64,000 bases of DNA, taken from positions 1,922,001 to 1,986,000 of the forward strand of contig JABBOT010000023.1 in the NCBI GenBank assembly GCA_016165875.1, written 5' to 3'. The stretch is from Acanthopleura granulata. Taxonomy: Eukaryota > Mollusca > Polyplacophora > Chitonida > Chitonidae. Within the stretch, counting starts at the first letter, position 1, and the number at the start of each line of letters is the position of its first letter. A program made the position numbers and the translations under genes. Below are positions 24,001-34,700 of the stretch, one piece after another. The notes beneath the pieces are model-generated. The model had not been told where the DNA came from. It saw only the letters and a program-made list of their open reading frames with translations, and searched no databases.

Positions 24001-24702
24001 GTGATATATCACTATAAGTTATAGCATAAAAATAGATAAACCACTATGTCTGTCACTAAAGTTTTAGACGGAAGAATTGTTTTAATACCTTAATGTTTTT
24101 CGTCTTTTACTAGGAGAAAAAACCTAGAGCGAAAGTCCAGCGAAAGAACCATGGACATCCGAGAAGGAGTTGTCGACCCTTTCATCGTAACGGCGAACTC
24201 CTCGCCTGCCGAGGACAAGCGAAAGGGTACGGGAAGCTTCCGTCCTTCCGCACCCCCTCACGAGCTAGTCTATGCCACTCCTGGGTATTCAGCCCCATGG
24301 GAATCCTATGCTTTGCCAGCGTCACCACCATCACCACGATCATCACGGCCACCTTCGCGGCCTTTATCACAAGGTCCTTTATCCCCGCCACCATCAGACC
24401 CACCCCCACCGCCACCAGTTCCGGCGGAGAATCACAAGAACGACCGACCCAGCCATTATACTTATATAACGCCAGACATTTTAGATCACGTGACACCAGG
24501 CGGTGGCTCGGAGGGAAATGACAGCAGGCCCAAACCCACAGTTCGAAGGATCAAAGAAGGTCCCAAAACGAACGGAAGTGGCCTGGAAAATGGAATAAAG
24601 CAGGATTTTGAGATTTCCCGAGACACCACCACTGATAAAGCGGTATCTAATACCGAGACATTTTTTGTGGACAATAGTTTGTATCAGCCTGCAGGTCCTT
24701 AA
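12048..24702 (+). CDS. SUEL-lectin/CUB-like single-pass membrane protein (whole gene span, 6 coding exons, 508 aa)
   Basis: Joining 12048-12090, 18682-19005, 19987-20352, 22582-22692, 23082-23175 and 24114-24702 gives one open frame of 1,527 nt with matching phases at every junction. Order: signal peptide (residues 1 to about 15); SUEL/rhamnose-binding lectin domain (about 31-120, eight cysteines); CUB-like domain (about 123-245); short acidic linker (245-281); transmembrane helix (about 286-308) followed by a stop-transfer CRKRRRK-type cluster; cytoplasmic tail (about 311-508) with a proline-rich block at about 385-418 and tyrosine motifs (ELVYATPGY, HYTYITP). SUEL lectin domains bind rhamnose or galactose in egg lectins and also occur in latrophilins and EVA1C. 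I infer a cell-surface receptor or adhesion protein whose tail binds SH3/WW and SH2-type partners. I cannot equate it with a named vertebrate gene; EVA1C is the closest architecture I know, but it has two SUEL domains and no CUB. The 6.6-kb first intron is rich in repeats. No polyadenylation signal stands out after the stop. Confidence 0.85.
13948..14170 (+). repeat. tRNA-derived SINE with recognisable head, in intron 1
   Basis: GGGCCTAGTGGTCAAGAC resembles an RNA polymerase III A box and GTGTTCGAATCCACC a B box, about 55 bases apart as in a tRNA with a long variable arm. The following 100 bases carry GGTTTCCC-type words. It is not a functional tRNA: the acceptor stem does not close. Confidence 0.6.
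16090..16165 (-). repeat. SINE remnant, minus orientation
   Basis: TTTATTTATTTATATATTCG followed by GTACTCAAAATATTTCACTT, i.e. the reversed tail and last body block of the AATAAATA-tailed SINE. Degenerate. Confidence 0.6.
16194..16540. repeat. 43-nt minisatellite, 8 copies
   Basis: Eight nearly identical units of GTAGCTGACGGACGTCTGTC then GCAAAGCCACAGTCTAAC plus five variable bases. Copies differ at only a few positions, so the array is young or actively homogenised. It lies in intron 1 of the lectin/CUB gene. Confidence 0.95.
17735..17795 (+). repeat. SINE tail remnant
   Basis: TGAGTATGGCGTGAAACACC followed by AATCAAATAAATTAATCAAA matches the 3' end of the common SINE. The body is lost. 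Confidence 0.6.
18682..19005 (+). CDS. Lectin/CUB receptor exon 2 (SUEL lectin domain)
   Basis: A 324-nt, phase 1-1 exon between TTTTTAG and AGCAG/GTAAGG. Its cysteine pattern follows the SUEL family: LRCDAGERIAIRGVEYNV, then RPC, GDC, LLTAQCAGAQTCNIS, ANCPG and the closing IHYDC. A glycosylation sequon (NIS) lies in the CNIS segment. A symmetric 1-1 exon holding one whole domain is the classic form of a shuffled extracellular module. Confidence 0.85.
19987..20352 (+). CDS. Lectin/CUB receptor exon 3 (CUB-like domain)
   Basis: A 366-nt, phase 1-1 exon between TCTTAG and GATAG/GTAGGT. It begins DKAIGRICTDDQKFGSTL, contains a YPTRL...CSCSV core, a TVTVNELTLDVEE strand pair, TCRQFLNIS and FDC, and closes with ITVQFKMGSSDDGGRFLLQL. 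The pattern (C, YP, C.C, alternating strands, late VxF...GGRF) matches CUB domains in outline. Identity is too low to be certain of the fold. Confidence 0.75.
20558..20887 (+). CDS. Possible alternative cassette exon in intron 3
   Basis: A 330-nt stretch stays open in the single frame that would enter and leave in phase 1, starting after ACTCAG and ending at a strong donor (CCTCAG/GTGAGG). Inserted between exons 3 and 4 it would add 110 residues including EPNSSLNMPKHPELSAVENA and a CPECWAG segment. The acceptor has a poor pyrimidine tract and the peptide matches no family I know, so chance is a real alternative. Confidence 0.25.
21955..22130 (-). repeat. SINE copy in intron 3, minus orientation
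   Basis: Reversed tail (TTTATTTATATATTTGACTG), GTACTCAAGAATGTTTCTCT, ACGGCCAGTATTACGGTGGA, AACTGGGCAGAGCCCGGGAG and AAACCCACGACCTTCC are in order. It is close to the family consensus but lacks a clear head. Confidence 0.85.
22582..22692 (+). CDS. Lectin/CUB receptor exon 4 (juxtamembrane linker)
   Basis: A 111-nt, phase 1-1 exon between CTTCAG and ATCAAG/GTAAGA. It encodes GDGELSLKCQQQGETPTAV and then a Ser/Pro/acidic stretch ending GEKDEDQ. It is a hydrophilic stalk before the membrane helix with one cysteine and no recognised domain. Confidence 0.8.
23082..23175 (+). CDS. Lectin/CUB receptor exon 5 (transmembrane helix)
   Basis: After TTTTTCAG the exon encodes VLDVATVVGIAIAGAVI then LIAIVAFVVCYCRKR: about 23 hydrophobic residues followed by basic residues, a type I stop-transfer. 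The donor AAAAG/GTGAGA leaves in phase 2, completed by the first base of exon 6. Confidence 0.9.
24114..24702 (+). CDS. Lectin/CUB receptor exon 6 (cytoplasmic tail and stop)
   Basis: Follows TTTTACTAG. It encodes RRKNLERKSSERTMDIREG and continues for 195 residues to a TAA stop. A run of Pro/Ser-rich sequence (SPRSSRPPSRPLSQGPLSPP then DPPPPPPVP) offers SH3/WW-type ligands, and YATPGY and HYTYITP are candidate phosphotyrosine sites. A shorter start at 24,151 (ATG) would give only the tail; the clean splice frame argues for the full protein. Confidence 0.9.
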
Positions 24703-27700
24703 GAAGTGCCGGTGAATTTGATTCTTCCGTGTATGTGATGTGTGCTTGTTCATCATCAGCTTGGCATCTGAAGTATATCTGCGACATGCATGCCGTTGTT
24801 GTGAAGTGAGCAAGTCTTGTTTCTGTTTCATTCTACATGATTGTGAAGTTTAAAATCTGTTACAGTTATACTTGCCTTTCCAAAAGATCCGTCTTCCCTC
24901 ATGTGAAGACAGTGATGCCTTACGTCAACTATGTCTTTAAAGGAGAAACCGGGGAAGTATAACGTAAACTGTAGTGAAAAGAGCATGGTTTGGAGATATA
25001 AAAAAGCAATTGTTTAGCCGTTCTCTAAGAAACATCACCGTAAGCTCACATGTCAGAAGACGCCGACATTTTACCCTCACGATCCTGCCAACTCTTCCTT
25101 CTTGTCACTGCACCGACAAAGCAAGGTGCTGCGGCCAACTGTCCCTAATCGGGATCACTTCGCATCCATACATGAGTGACGTTATTTACATTCACAGGAC
25201 AGGATTTAAATGATTTAACGGCCCGATTCATGTCATATCCGATTATCGGGCTTTAAATAATCCTGAGTTCTGATTGATCAAAATTATTTTCACAGTTACA
25301 TCCCCTTTCACATGGATGTATTTATTATTCACGCTTGAGTGTGTATTATGATCTACCTTAAAATTTATTCCCTCGAAAGGAAAAAAAGTCTAAAGAAAAC
25401 ATCGATTGTCGTTTTTAATTCTTCAGACCATACTTTTACCACAAATTGCCCAATACTTCCCCGGTCTTCTCCAGTAAGTGTCCCACATGTTCTAAATGTG
25501 CTTACGTGACCTATGTCTTTACGAGTCCTACATGTCCTTACGTGACCTATTCCTTTACCTGTCCCAAATATCCTTATGTGACATATGTCTTTATGTGTAA
25601 AGAAGTACTTACGTGGCCGATGCCTTTAGGTGTCCCAAATATCCTTACGTGACCTATGCCTTTAAGTGTCCCATGCATTTACGTGCCCCAAATGTCCTTA
25701 CGTGCCCTATGCCTGTACGTGACTTATGCCTTTGCGTGCTCTATAGATGTCCTTACGTGACGACTTCTAAGTGGTTATCGATGTGGATTTAATCTAACTC
25801 CTAGAGTCATTTGGCGCCTTTTGCTGTCTGGTAAGACGTCAAAAGGTTCCAAGTTTAATGAAACTTGAATAATGGAGTTAGACATACATTGTTAAGCCAA
25901 ATAAATATTGAATCGTATGGAGAAGTTACTTTTTGGTTGTCTCCGACCAAATGTCGTTCTTTTCCTTTAGGCCTTTTCTATATTCATTTTCATGTACTTA
26001 ACGCACATGTGTCAAAGTCTTCTTTTTTCGCAATAATATGTAAGATGACCAGCAAGTGCCCAGTAATGTAGTTGTTTCATTGAAATATGGCCTGATTGTT
26101 TTAATTTGATACTGACGTTTAATTTTTTTTTTATTTGATGTCAAACTAAGTATCTAACAGACTGTTATTGCAGACTTGTTTTTGCCATGTAGCCTAGGAT
26201 AGGTGTTTTGCAGTTTTATGCAGACATCTTACATTATTCCGAATGGAAATATTCCTGATATGTTTTGCATTTAATTCCATTCAAGGGCATCATTTGCGTT
26301 ATAGCATAACATCATAACTGAAGTAAAACTCTTTTATTTGGAACTAAAGCTAAAACAAGCGGGCTATGATTTGAGTTGATTTGCTCACAGAATATTTTTC
26401 TACTTAACGTGCAAACTTTTTGCTCAGTATTGATCATTGTTAAACCAATTTATCAGTTGAAAGACCATTGTAAACGGTTTCGAAAGTATTTGCGACAGTT
26501 CTTCTGCTGCAGTACACACACTTTGAAAATAAAAGAAAAAACATCAGCTAAGAAAGGCTCTTATTGCCATATTCTGCCATAATAAAAATGGCTAGCACGA
26601 ATTTTACTTGCAAAGGGAAGCATTCCCGGATACAAGAAAAATGTACATTTTGCAGATAAGGAGAAAACGTTATATTACTTGGAATGAAATGTGAATATAA
26701 TGGTCTGTCAATTCTTTTGATATTTTCTGATATTTAACCGTTACACATGTATATTCGATGAAACTATCTGTTATAATATCAAGTTATATGTCTTGCTTGT
26801 CGTTTCTTCATCCTTGGGTTAATGCATGGTTAAGCAATGTATCAGTCGAAGTGGCGGCTGCTCTGTTTGTTTGATTATATGACATTTATTGATAATGTAC
26901 AGGCTCAATTAATGAGTAAGATGACATGTGTTCCGAACCAAGTCGTTCACATATATTCAAATATATATGTAACTCGGGGTATTGTATAAACGGTTAGTTC
27001 AACATTGTGGAGCATTATTTTGAATTTGTTGTGATTTGCTTGCATGGTCCTGATAAATTTCACAATTATAAATGGGTCATGCAGTTAATGTTGATGAATG
27101 TCTTATCCCTCTGGTTGTGGTATTAAACGCCTAAGCGACGGTTTGTATATATGCATCACGACATATATCGCTACGACGTTGCTTTTTATCAAGTCATTCC
27201 ACATATTGATGAATTCTCGTGTTGTGCAGATTATTGGTTAGTATTCGTTTAGTTTATTATATATAACATGTCAAAGCTTTGACAAATGTTTTGTGTAGTT
27301 TTCAGGGACACCTCGAGAAAGATGCACTGATCCATGCCTTGTATGATATTGTTTACAATAGTATATATGTTGATTTTTATCACCAAATTGTGAGATGTTG
27401 TTCATTTTTGTACTCTTTCATTTTTCCACGCAGAAGTAAAAGAAATCGGTTTACAAAGTTGTTTATTGTTTAAAGAGATATAAATAAAGATACAAAATAT
27501 TCTATGTTTAAAACGTTTGCTATATCGAGTTTTTGATTGTGTCGGAGATAACAATGTCAACATATAAGAGTACATTAAAACCAGAGCAGCGACAGTTGGC
27601 AGTTGTGATAGTTGGCAGATGGTCACACGTTACCGCTGAAATCCGGTCTCGTTCAGGGTTTTATTTTAACTGTTCATGCAAGAAGTAACAACTTACACAC

Positions 27701-28471
27701 CCCGTAAGAACCATAGAACATATGTTCATGTATATCTCCCCTCAACCTGTCCGAACCATTGCACACATCCTCAGAGTTGCATGGTCTAGAAACAGTCACG
27801 TGCCAGAGATTTCAGTACATGGATAAGGATTTGATAACAATCACCGGAAATCTGAAGAAACATCGGCACATTTCTCTGCTGACCGTACCTTAACATCATT
27901 AACCCGACAGAAATCCGACCAGTATAGCTATGTGTACATCATGCGTGCTGTGGTAATATATTTTTCCAACTTGGTGGAGAAAACAATACATTCGGATATT
28001 TCAAATTAGCTATTATTAAATTATTTTTAGTGTTCTCCAGAACTCCAGAAGAAAGAAACAATGAACAAGGAATGATTAGCCTACAACTAAAATTTATTCG
28101 CTCCTCATACCAAGAAGATCCGTGGCTCAGTCTATACCCGACTTCTGTGTGCACCGGGCTACTGTGGAATTAGGAGTACTTGAATTGTAGATGTTGTCCA
28201 AAAAGCCAGGCATAATGGTTAATTGGTAATAAGTATTAAATTGGGATTTTTAAGAAGTTAATGTAGGTTATGTACATGTGTAGAATGAGCTCATGATATG
28301 TCTATGAACGTCTGCAGAGATTGTTTTAGCTGTATCACTTGTGGGAAAGAAGCAATATTCACAGCGGCAACAGCGGTTGTTTTCGTCTAGGTCACACCAT
28401 TTTGTTGGTCATACCATGGGGTTCTTATTTGCTCCATGGCTGAACAAAGATTACCTTCTATGGCGTCACAT
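24703..28471. other. Convergent intergenic region / 3'UTRs
   Basis: Between the stop codons of two genes that point at each other. Several AATAAA words occur on + (e.g. near 25,903, 26,530 and 27,484) and TTTATT, the reverse, at 28,093. None stands out enough to assign cleavage sites. No exon was found in the open frames here. Confidence 0.4.
25440..25770. repeat. Degenerate ~36-40 nt minisatellite
   Basis: About eight units containing CCTTACGTGACCTATGCCTT and a GTCCCAAAT-like spacer, with much length variation. It lies about 0.75 kb after the lectin/CUB gene stop. Confidence 0.8.
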
Positions 28472-28788
28472 TTATACAAAAGTAGCGTTGTTATAGCTGT
28501 CCACATCCTCATCTTCTTCATAAAACACTGAATCGTTCTTTGCTTCCGTTCCCGCGGACAATCCGCGCTTCCACAATACAATATTTCTGCGCAGAATCTC
28601 CTCGTATACGGAATTGTTCGTTGTCGGAGAGTCCGCATCTTTGCAGGCTGCTGGGGTGACGATGGAAAACGATCTCGGTCGTGGAATTGGTCGTGAGTTT
28701 AGTTGAATGTCGCGGAGAGACGGTGTGCTGTCCTCGAGTTCACTGCTAGAACTCATTGAAAAATCATCTACATACTCGCCGACGTAAT
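28472..28788 (-). CDS. LURAP1-like exon 3 (C-terminal tail and stop)
   Basis: After GTTTTGCAG the frame reads YVGEYVDDFSMSSSSELED, then SLRDIQLNSRPIPRPRSFS, NNSVYEEILRRNIVLWKRG and an acidic end DEDVDSYNNATFV. The last residues form a class I PDZ ligand (T at -2, V at 0). Serine-rich and arginine/proline segments are likely phosphorylation sites. Confidence 0.8.
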
Positions 28789-31700
28789 CTGCAAAACAAC
28801 AATGCGAAACACCACATTGCTGGGCATAAAGGTGCCACTATGCCACCCTGTAAATTCAACCCTCTTACGCATGTGATAGGAATACGAGTTAAAATGTTAA
28901 TTTAATCTTTGTTTTATACGTTTCCATATATTGTTTTTGCGATAAACAGGTGGCGTAATGCATAAATAACACACACCGTCACATACAAGAGCAGTGCTTG
29001 TTGATATTGTTCACCTTTAAATGAATCGAAAGTTAAACTTACTTATTTCCACTATTGGTTAGCCTTTCCACATTGAATATAGCAGTCACAGTCTTTACAT
29101 GTTGTGTCGAAACAGAAGGCAGATCGAGGCAGAAGTACGCTAATATCCCTAGATAATAGCAGAGAGCAAATCTTTTCTATCCATATCTTCGGGTGCCATG
29201 CTTAGCGTGAATTGCGGTAACCTTCCCACAGTCGATGCAAAGGGAAGCAAATCTTGTACCTGATGGAATAGCCATGCCCTCTGCCGATATGAATAACCGT
29301 GCCAGTCATGAATATTCATGATCACTTAAATTGTTAATAAAATAACAAACCTAAGTAGATGGCACTACTCTTCAGTCAGTTACAACATTTACTTCTCTTT
29401 GCAAAAGGCAGGTGATCCCTACATGTTGCAAGACCTATTGAACGAAAACGCTAAGGTTTTCCAGCACTTACCAACTCTGGGCATTTTTTACTGATGTGCA
29501 TTTGTCAAAAACAATGAGTCCATAGATTTAGTTTACCCTCTAAACTTCCAACTGATGACCCAAGACGTTCGTCATCCTTCGGAATGATTCGGCAGTCGTG
29601 CGGTACGCTAAGCTGACGAACCAGACGAGCTCTGCCTTCGGTCACGGCCTCGGTGCCTCTAGTATTACGCTGATTGGTCCGACTGTTGGAGCGCCCCCTG
29701 GCCAATTTCCGGATCGTTTCGTTGATTTTGATGAGATGTTTCAGTAGGGCTACGTCCTGGTCTCTCATACTCTTCTGTTAGACAGAACAAAATTACAGTT
29801 TACGTTTTGGCTCTATTCGTACCAAAATGTGACCTTTAAACGCTCTGAGTTTTATAAATTTGTTTTACCTATTTTTGTTTTACCTAAATTATTTGAATTG
29901 CCTATATCAAACAGATGCGGTAAATTATGATAATATTTAAGAATATATACAAATACAGTATATAAAGGTTAAAATTCTGGTTTAACATAATTTTAGGTGA
30001 AAAGATCAAATTGGAGCACAAGTGAATTTATTTATTTGATTGGTGTTTTACGGCGTTCTCAAGAATATTATACTGATGCGACAGCGGTCTGTATTGTGGT
30101 GGGACGAAACGGGGTAGAGCTTTTGGGAAACCCACGACAGAAGCACAAATGAAATTATTAGGTATGTGTCCAGGCTTCACTGACATCATTATATGATGCA
30201 AAGACGATATGTCTCTTTCATTTGAAAATTAAATCACGTATATTTGTTTTCTTACCATTGTCACTTTCTTCAGCCTACAGATATCATTCTACGATATCTT
30301 TCACTGGCATGAACCGATGAAGACTGTAGAAGGGATAACGGAATATTATAGTCTAGGCTTCATAACTTCTAATGTAGTGTCACATACTTAATCGGCTTGC
30401 CACATTTAGGCATAATTAAGGTAAGTATATCCCTTCATATTAGACCTTGTATCATCATTTATTGTATGCTGGATTTAACTTCCATGTTCATAACAGACAT
30501 CTGTTGCGTAAAATCGTATTATTCGTTTTGCTGACAACAAAATAACAATTTACTCAAATGGTTTAGGCCTAATTATGTGCAGACTATCTCAGCGGCCTAA
30601 TTATATGCAGACTATCTCAGCGGCCTATACAATACATATTATGCACTGCGTCGTTTGCACGATGTTATCTAACTGTATGATGTATGTTCTTAATTTGTTC
30701 CATGAAAAACCAATGTCCTGTTTTATTTTCAGTTTGGATTACGCCTAAAATCGGTTTGCCTGAAATGCAACAAAAGCTGAATAAAAGGGTACATTTCAGG
30801 AAAATTACCAGCAGAAACCTGAATGCAACAAAAACTGGATAAAAGGGTACACTTCAGCAAAATTACCAACAAAAACACACGGCCTCCGTGGCCAAGGGGG
30901 TTAGAGCCCAAGCGTGGCGTAATGACCGAGGTGCCTTTCACCAATGCGGTCGCTGAGAGTTCAAGTCCAGCTCATGCTGGCTTCCTCTCCGGCCGTATTT
31001 GGGAAGGTATTTGAGTTTCCCCCAGGCTCTGCCCGATTTCCTCCCACCATAATGCTGGCACCGTTGAATGCGTGAAATATTCTTGAGTACGGCATAAAAC
31101 AGCAATCAAATAAATAAATAAACTTAAACACACGCAAAGTGATTGCTCAACCTGGTAGAGGGACTGCACATTGTCCGATATAGGAAATGTTCATGGCTGA
31201 TGAAGACTTCATGTACTAATCGTACTTTGTCTAAGTCATACAAAAGTAAATAATTAAGAAATATACGGCATGACACATGCACTTGATGATTTATTTATTT
31301 AAATATGTGCTTTGCGCTACTCATGCAGACGACGTCGGATGTGGTTATGTGTGAAGGAAAGCACAGTGACCATCGTCCCACGTCATATACATATATAGAT
31401 ATATAGTAGATACACGTGTATGTCTGTACCTGTCAACACTTAGAACTGGAGTCCGGGCCTAAACCTATTTACATAGTGGATATCGAGGAAATTAGCCATC
31501 TGCATGGGTTGTCATCACAGTCGCGGAAATGAACAAATGTAAGGCGCGAGACATCAACACCTCTGTAGTTATGTATCCCACATGGAGTTGTATCGCAGAC
31601 ACGAGTAGGGACGGACGGACAACTCCAAATCATAAATACGACCGGTACGTCGACAGTGCGTAGAGCTGACCATATGATTAAGGACGACAGTGGATGAGCA

Positions 31701-34700
31701 CTGGTTAATCTTTGTGAAATATGTAGAACTTTACCAGAACAAGCATGTGGGGTCTATTCATGAGGGGCCAAATTAAGATTTAATTGATAATTATCGATAT
31801 CGGTAATTTCCTTACTGATCGATATCGATAAATGGCAGGGATTTATTGATATCGCTAATTCATCTGAAAGGCAATTTCATGCTGATTCCCAGTACGATCT
31901 TCATTATTGTTTGACAGTGATTAAAACGGAAATAAAGATTCAGGTGCCACGGTGGATTTTATGAACCATACTGAAGCACAGTGAAGTCACAGATTCTTCT
32001 TAGTTTCAAAATATCCTCTGATTGCTATATACAAACGTTCTACATGAATATATATGTAGTACAGCACCTGTATTTGCATTTAATGTGGAAACATAACAGT
32101 TATAGCAGGTTTGGCCGCAAAAGTAGAATCTGTCACGTCACTGTGCTTCAATATGTTCCAAAAAGTCCACCGCAGCACTTGAATCTTTATTTCCGTTTTC
32201 ATCACTGTAAAAAAAAAAATGCCAAAAAATAACGAAGATCACATTTGGGATCAGCACGAAATTACCATTCAGATGATGCGTACTTAAAATATGGTCTGTT
32301 CTTTAAACACGCGAGTGATACAGGTATCATACCTGTAAGGTATTTGGCAATTTTCATTGGTTTTTTCAGTTACGGTAAAATTTTGAAACTACCGGTAAAA
32401 AATAAATACTGGTAAATACCACTATTTATCGATCTTGATAATTGCTTCAGCGATGTGGATAGCTGTACTATCGATATCGTTGATTGATTTAGCGACATCG
32501 ACAATTCTCGATTAAATGCAAATTTGGCCCCTCATTTACGAATAATACCTATAGTGCCTAAGATTACCGGAAACACGGACCTCTGACCATTGGAGTCGAT
32601 ACATCATCGCAGATCCCACACACTGCCATGATAATCTATCTATATATGTCTATATCAGCAAGTGTCGTCTAACGCGGTGTAGTTCCAGCGTTATTCTGAC
32701 GATGTTTTCAATTTCAACAAACGTCACAGTAAAGCACAACAACACGGAGATTACTATTAGATATGCAGACCATAGCCATATAGACTTATAATCCCTACGC
32801 TGAAATAATCTGGGGGTGTATTAGTCATGCTCAAGTAGAGTAAACACGCTGAATGCCACATGTACGTAGGTTTAAAAGGCCTATTGTCATACGTAGTATT
32901 GTTTTCTGACCATGTTTTCGATTGCCATTTTTAATTTAACTAAACACAGCGTGAAATAATGTTTGTCGTGTATAAATAGGAGCCACGTTGAACGGTAGAG
33001 GAGTGTCATCAAGGCCATAGTGGATACTGCTCATGCAACAACAACAAAAATGTATACATGAAAAAAAATATGTCTGTCATCGCCCCAGAGATTGTTCTCG
33101 TAGTTAACAGATTGCAGGGATCAAATTCCCCCCGACTATACACTCTTAGTTTAAATGGTGCTGAAAGGGTGTAAATTTACTAAAAACACCCTCTTTATCC
33201 ACGAATACACCTCTTAAGGGTGTATTAAGTGTGCTAAAAGGGTGTTACTATGATGTTGAAAAGATATGAATCATTCTGTGGTTGGTCTTGTACAATATCC
33301 CATGATGTCTTTCTCATAACTTTGGCTACATGCATTTATTTTAAATAGAATAAGGTTTGCTGAATTTTCTTTCACAAGCCGCAGCCATCATTTTTACATT
33401 TATTTAGGAATTGTGAATACATCACACCATTTATGTATCCATGTATGTATGTGGTTTTCCGTACCCGTATTACATGTATTCTTCCATATGTACACTGGTG
33501 TGATAAAATAACGCCTCGTAACAGTGTAAAGTGTTGGTTTTCTATCGCTAAAATTGATTCAAACATTTACTTAGCTTGGTATCAAACGTGTGTTGATCTT
33601 GCATTAAAAGGATGCTCTGTGGTGATGAACACCCATACCACACCTTTGCAAGGGACAAAAGCATATTGTTGGAGTTGAAACGAATTTTTTAATTGACACG
33701 AAACACCCTTTCGAAACCCTAACAGATTCCAAGCAATGTGTTCAGTGTCGCAAAGGGTCAACCTAAAGTTGAAACAGTGTTGATGTAACATAGACCTTTT
33801 GCGGCCGCTTAGAAAAGGCTGAGGTTAGCTGTGTCATTACAAAAATGTGTGTACCGAGGTGTTGAGCAGTGAAACAAACCTGTAACAACACTGGCAATAT
33901 AGGTTAAATTGTGGTGTTTAATAGGGCCGGCGCTTTGGAACCACCCAGCCACTAGGAAATACAAACACTATTACAGCTGTTAAATAAATCCCGTTATGAT
34001 AATACATGATCAGAATTTTTTTTTCCATCAAGCTTCTGTCTCTTATGGCAATGTAAATAGCCTCAATGTAGGCTATACTTTGTTTTGTTTGTCCACCGTT
34101 GGTTTCATTATTGAAATGATAGGGGAAACTAAAGATCCTATAGTGACCAAAATGAAGCCAAACTCTGGTAACCTTGTATTCTTATAAATGTTACTCCGAT
34201 GTTTAGGAAATGCACGACATATTTATCTTTACAACATGTAAGACAACAGTTTTATAGCCCGTTTGCTCTACAGTTAAACCCTATATATTATAACAACAGA
34301 GTTAAAGCCAGCCAGCTTTTGAAGTGATTTGTCATAAAATAAATGAGGCACACATCCCTCTGTTCTTAAGTATGCTGTTCTTTGTGATTGATTTCCGTTT
34401 AAACCCGTTTAATGTCCAGTCGTAAAGTCATTTAGCCCTCACCCGGCTTATGTTCCAGCTGTGATGGACAGATGGCTACATGCAGTCAGCATGGAACCGA
34501 CTCCCGTGTACATTTAGGGCTGTGTAGGCCTATATACACAAAATGTATCTTGAAGCTCTATGTAACGCGAAGCAACATTTCTTATATCAGTTTTGCAGCA
34601 GAAGCGGATTTCATGCTTTATATGTTCATGGTGATACGGGTGCTGGCCACACTAGTGGCAAACATAGAAGACCTGTCTACAGACCATTGCTGATTTGATT

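Noticed and set aside
24272..24521. His-rich open frames overlapping receptor exon 6
   Set aside because: They are other-frame readings of the CCACCATCACC-type codons that encode the proline-rich tail in the confirmed frame.
30880..31170. Overlapping 63-65 aa open frames as genes
   Set aside because: Both lie inside the complete SINE.
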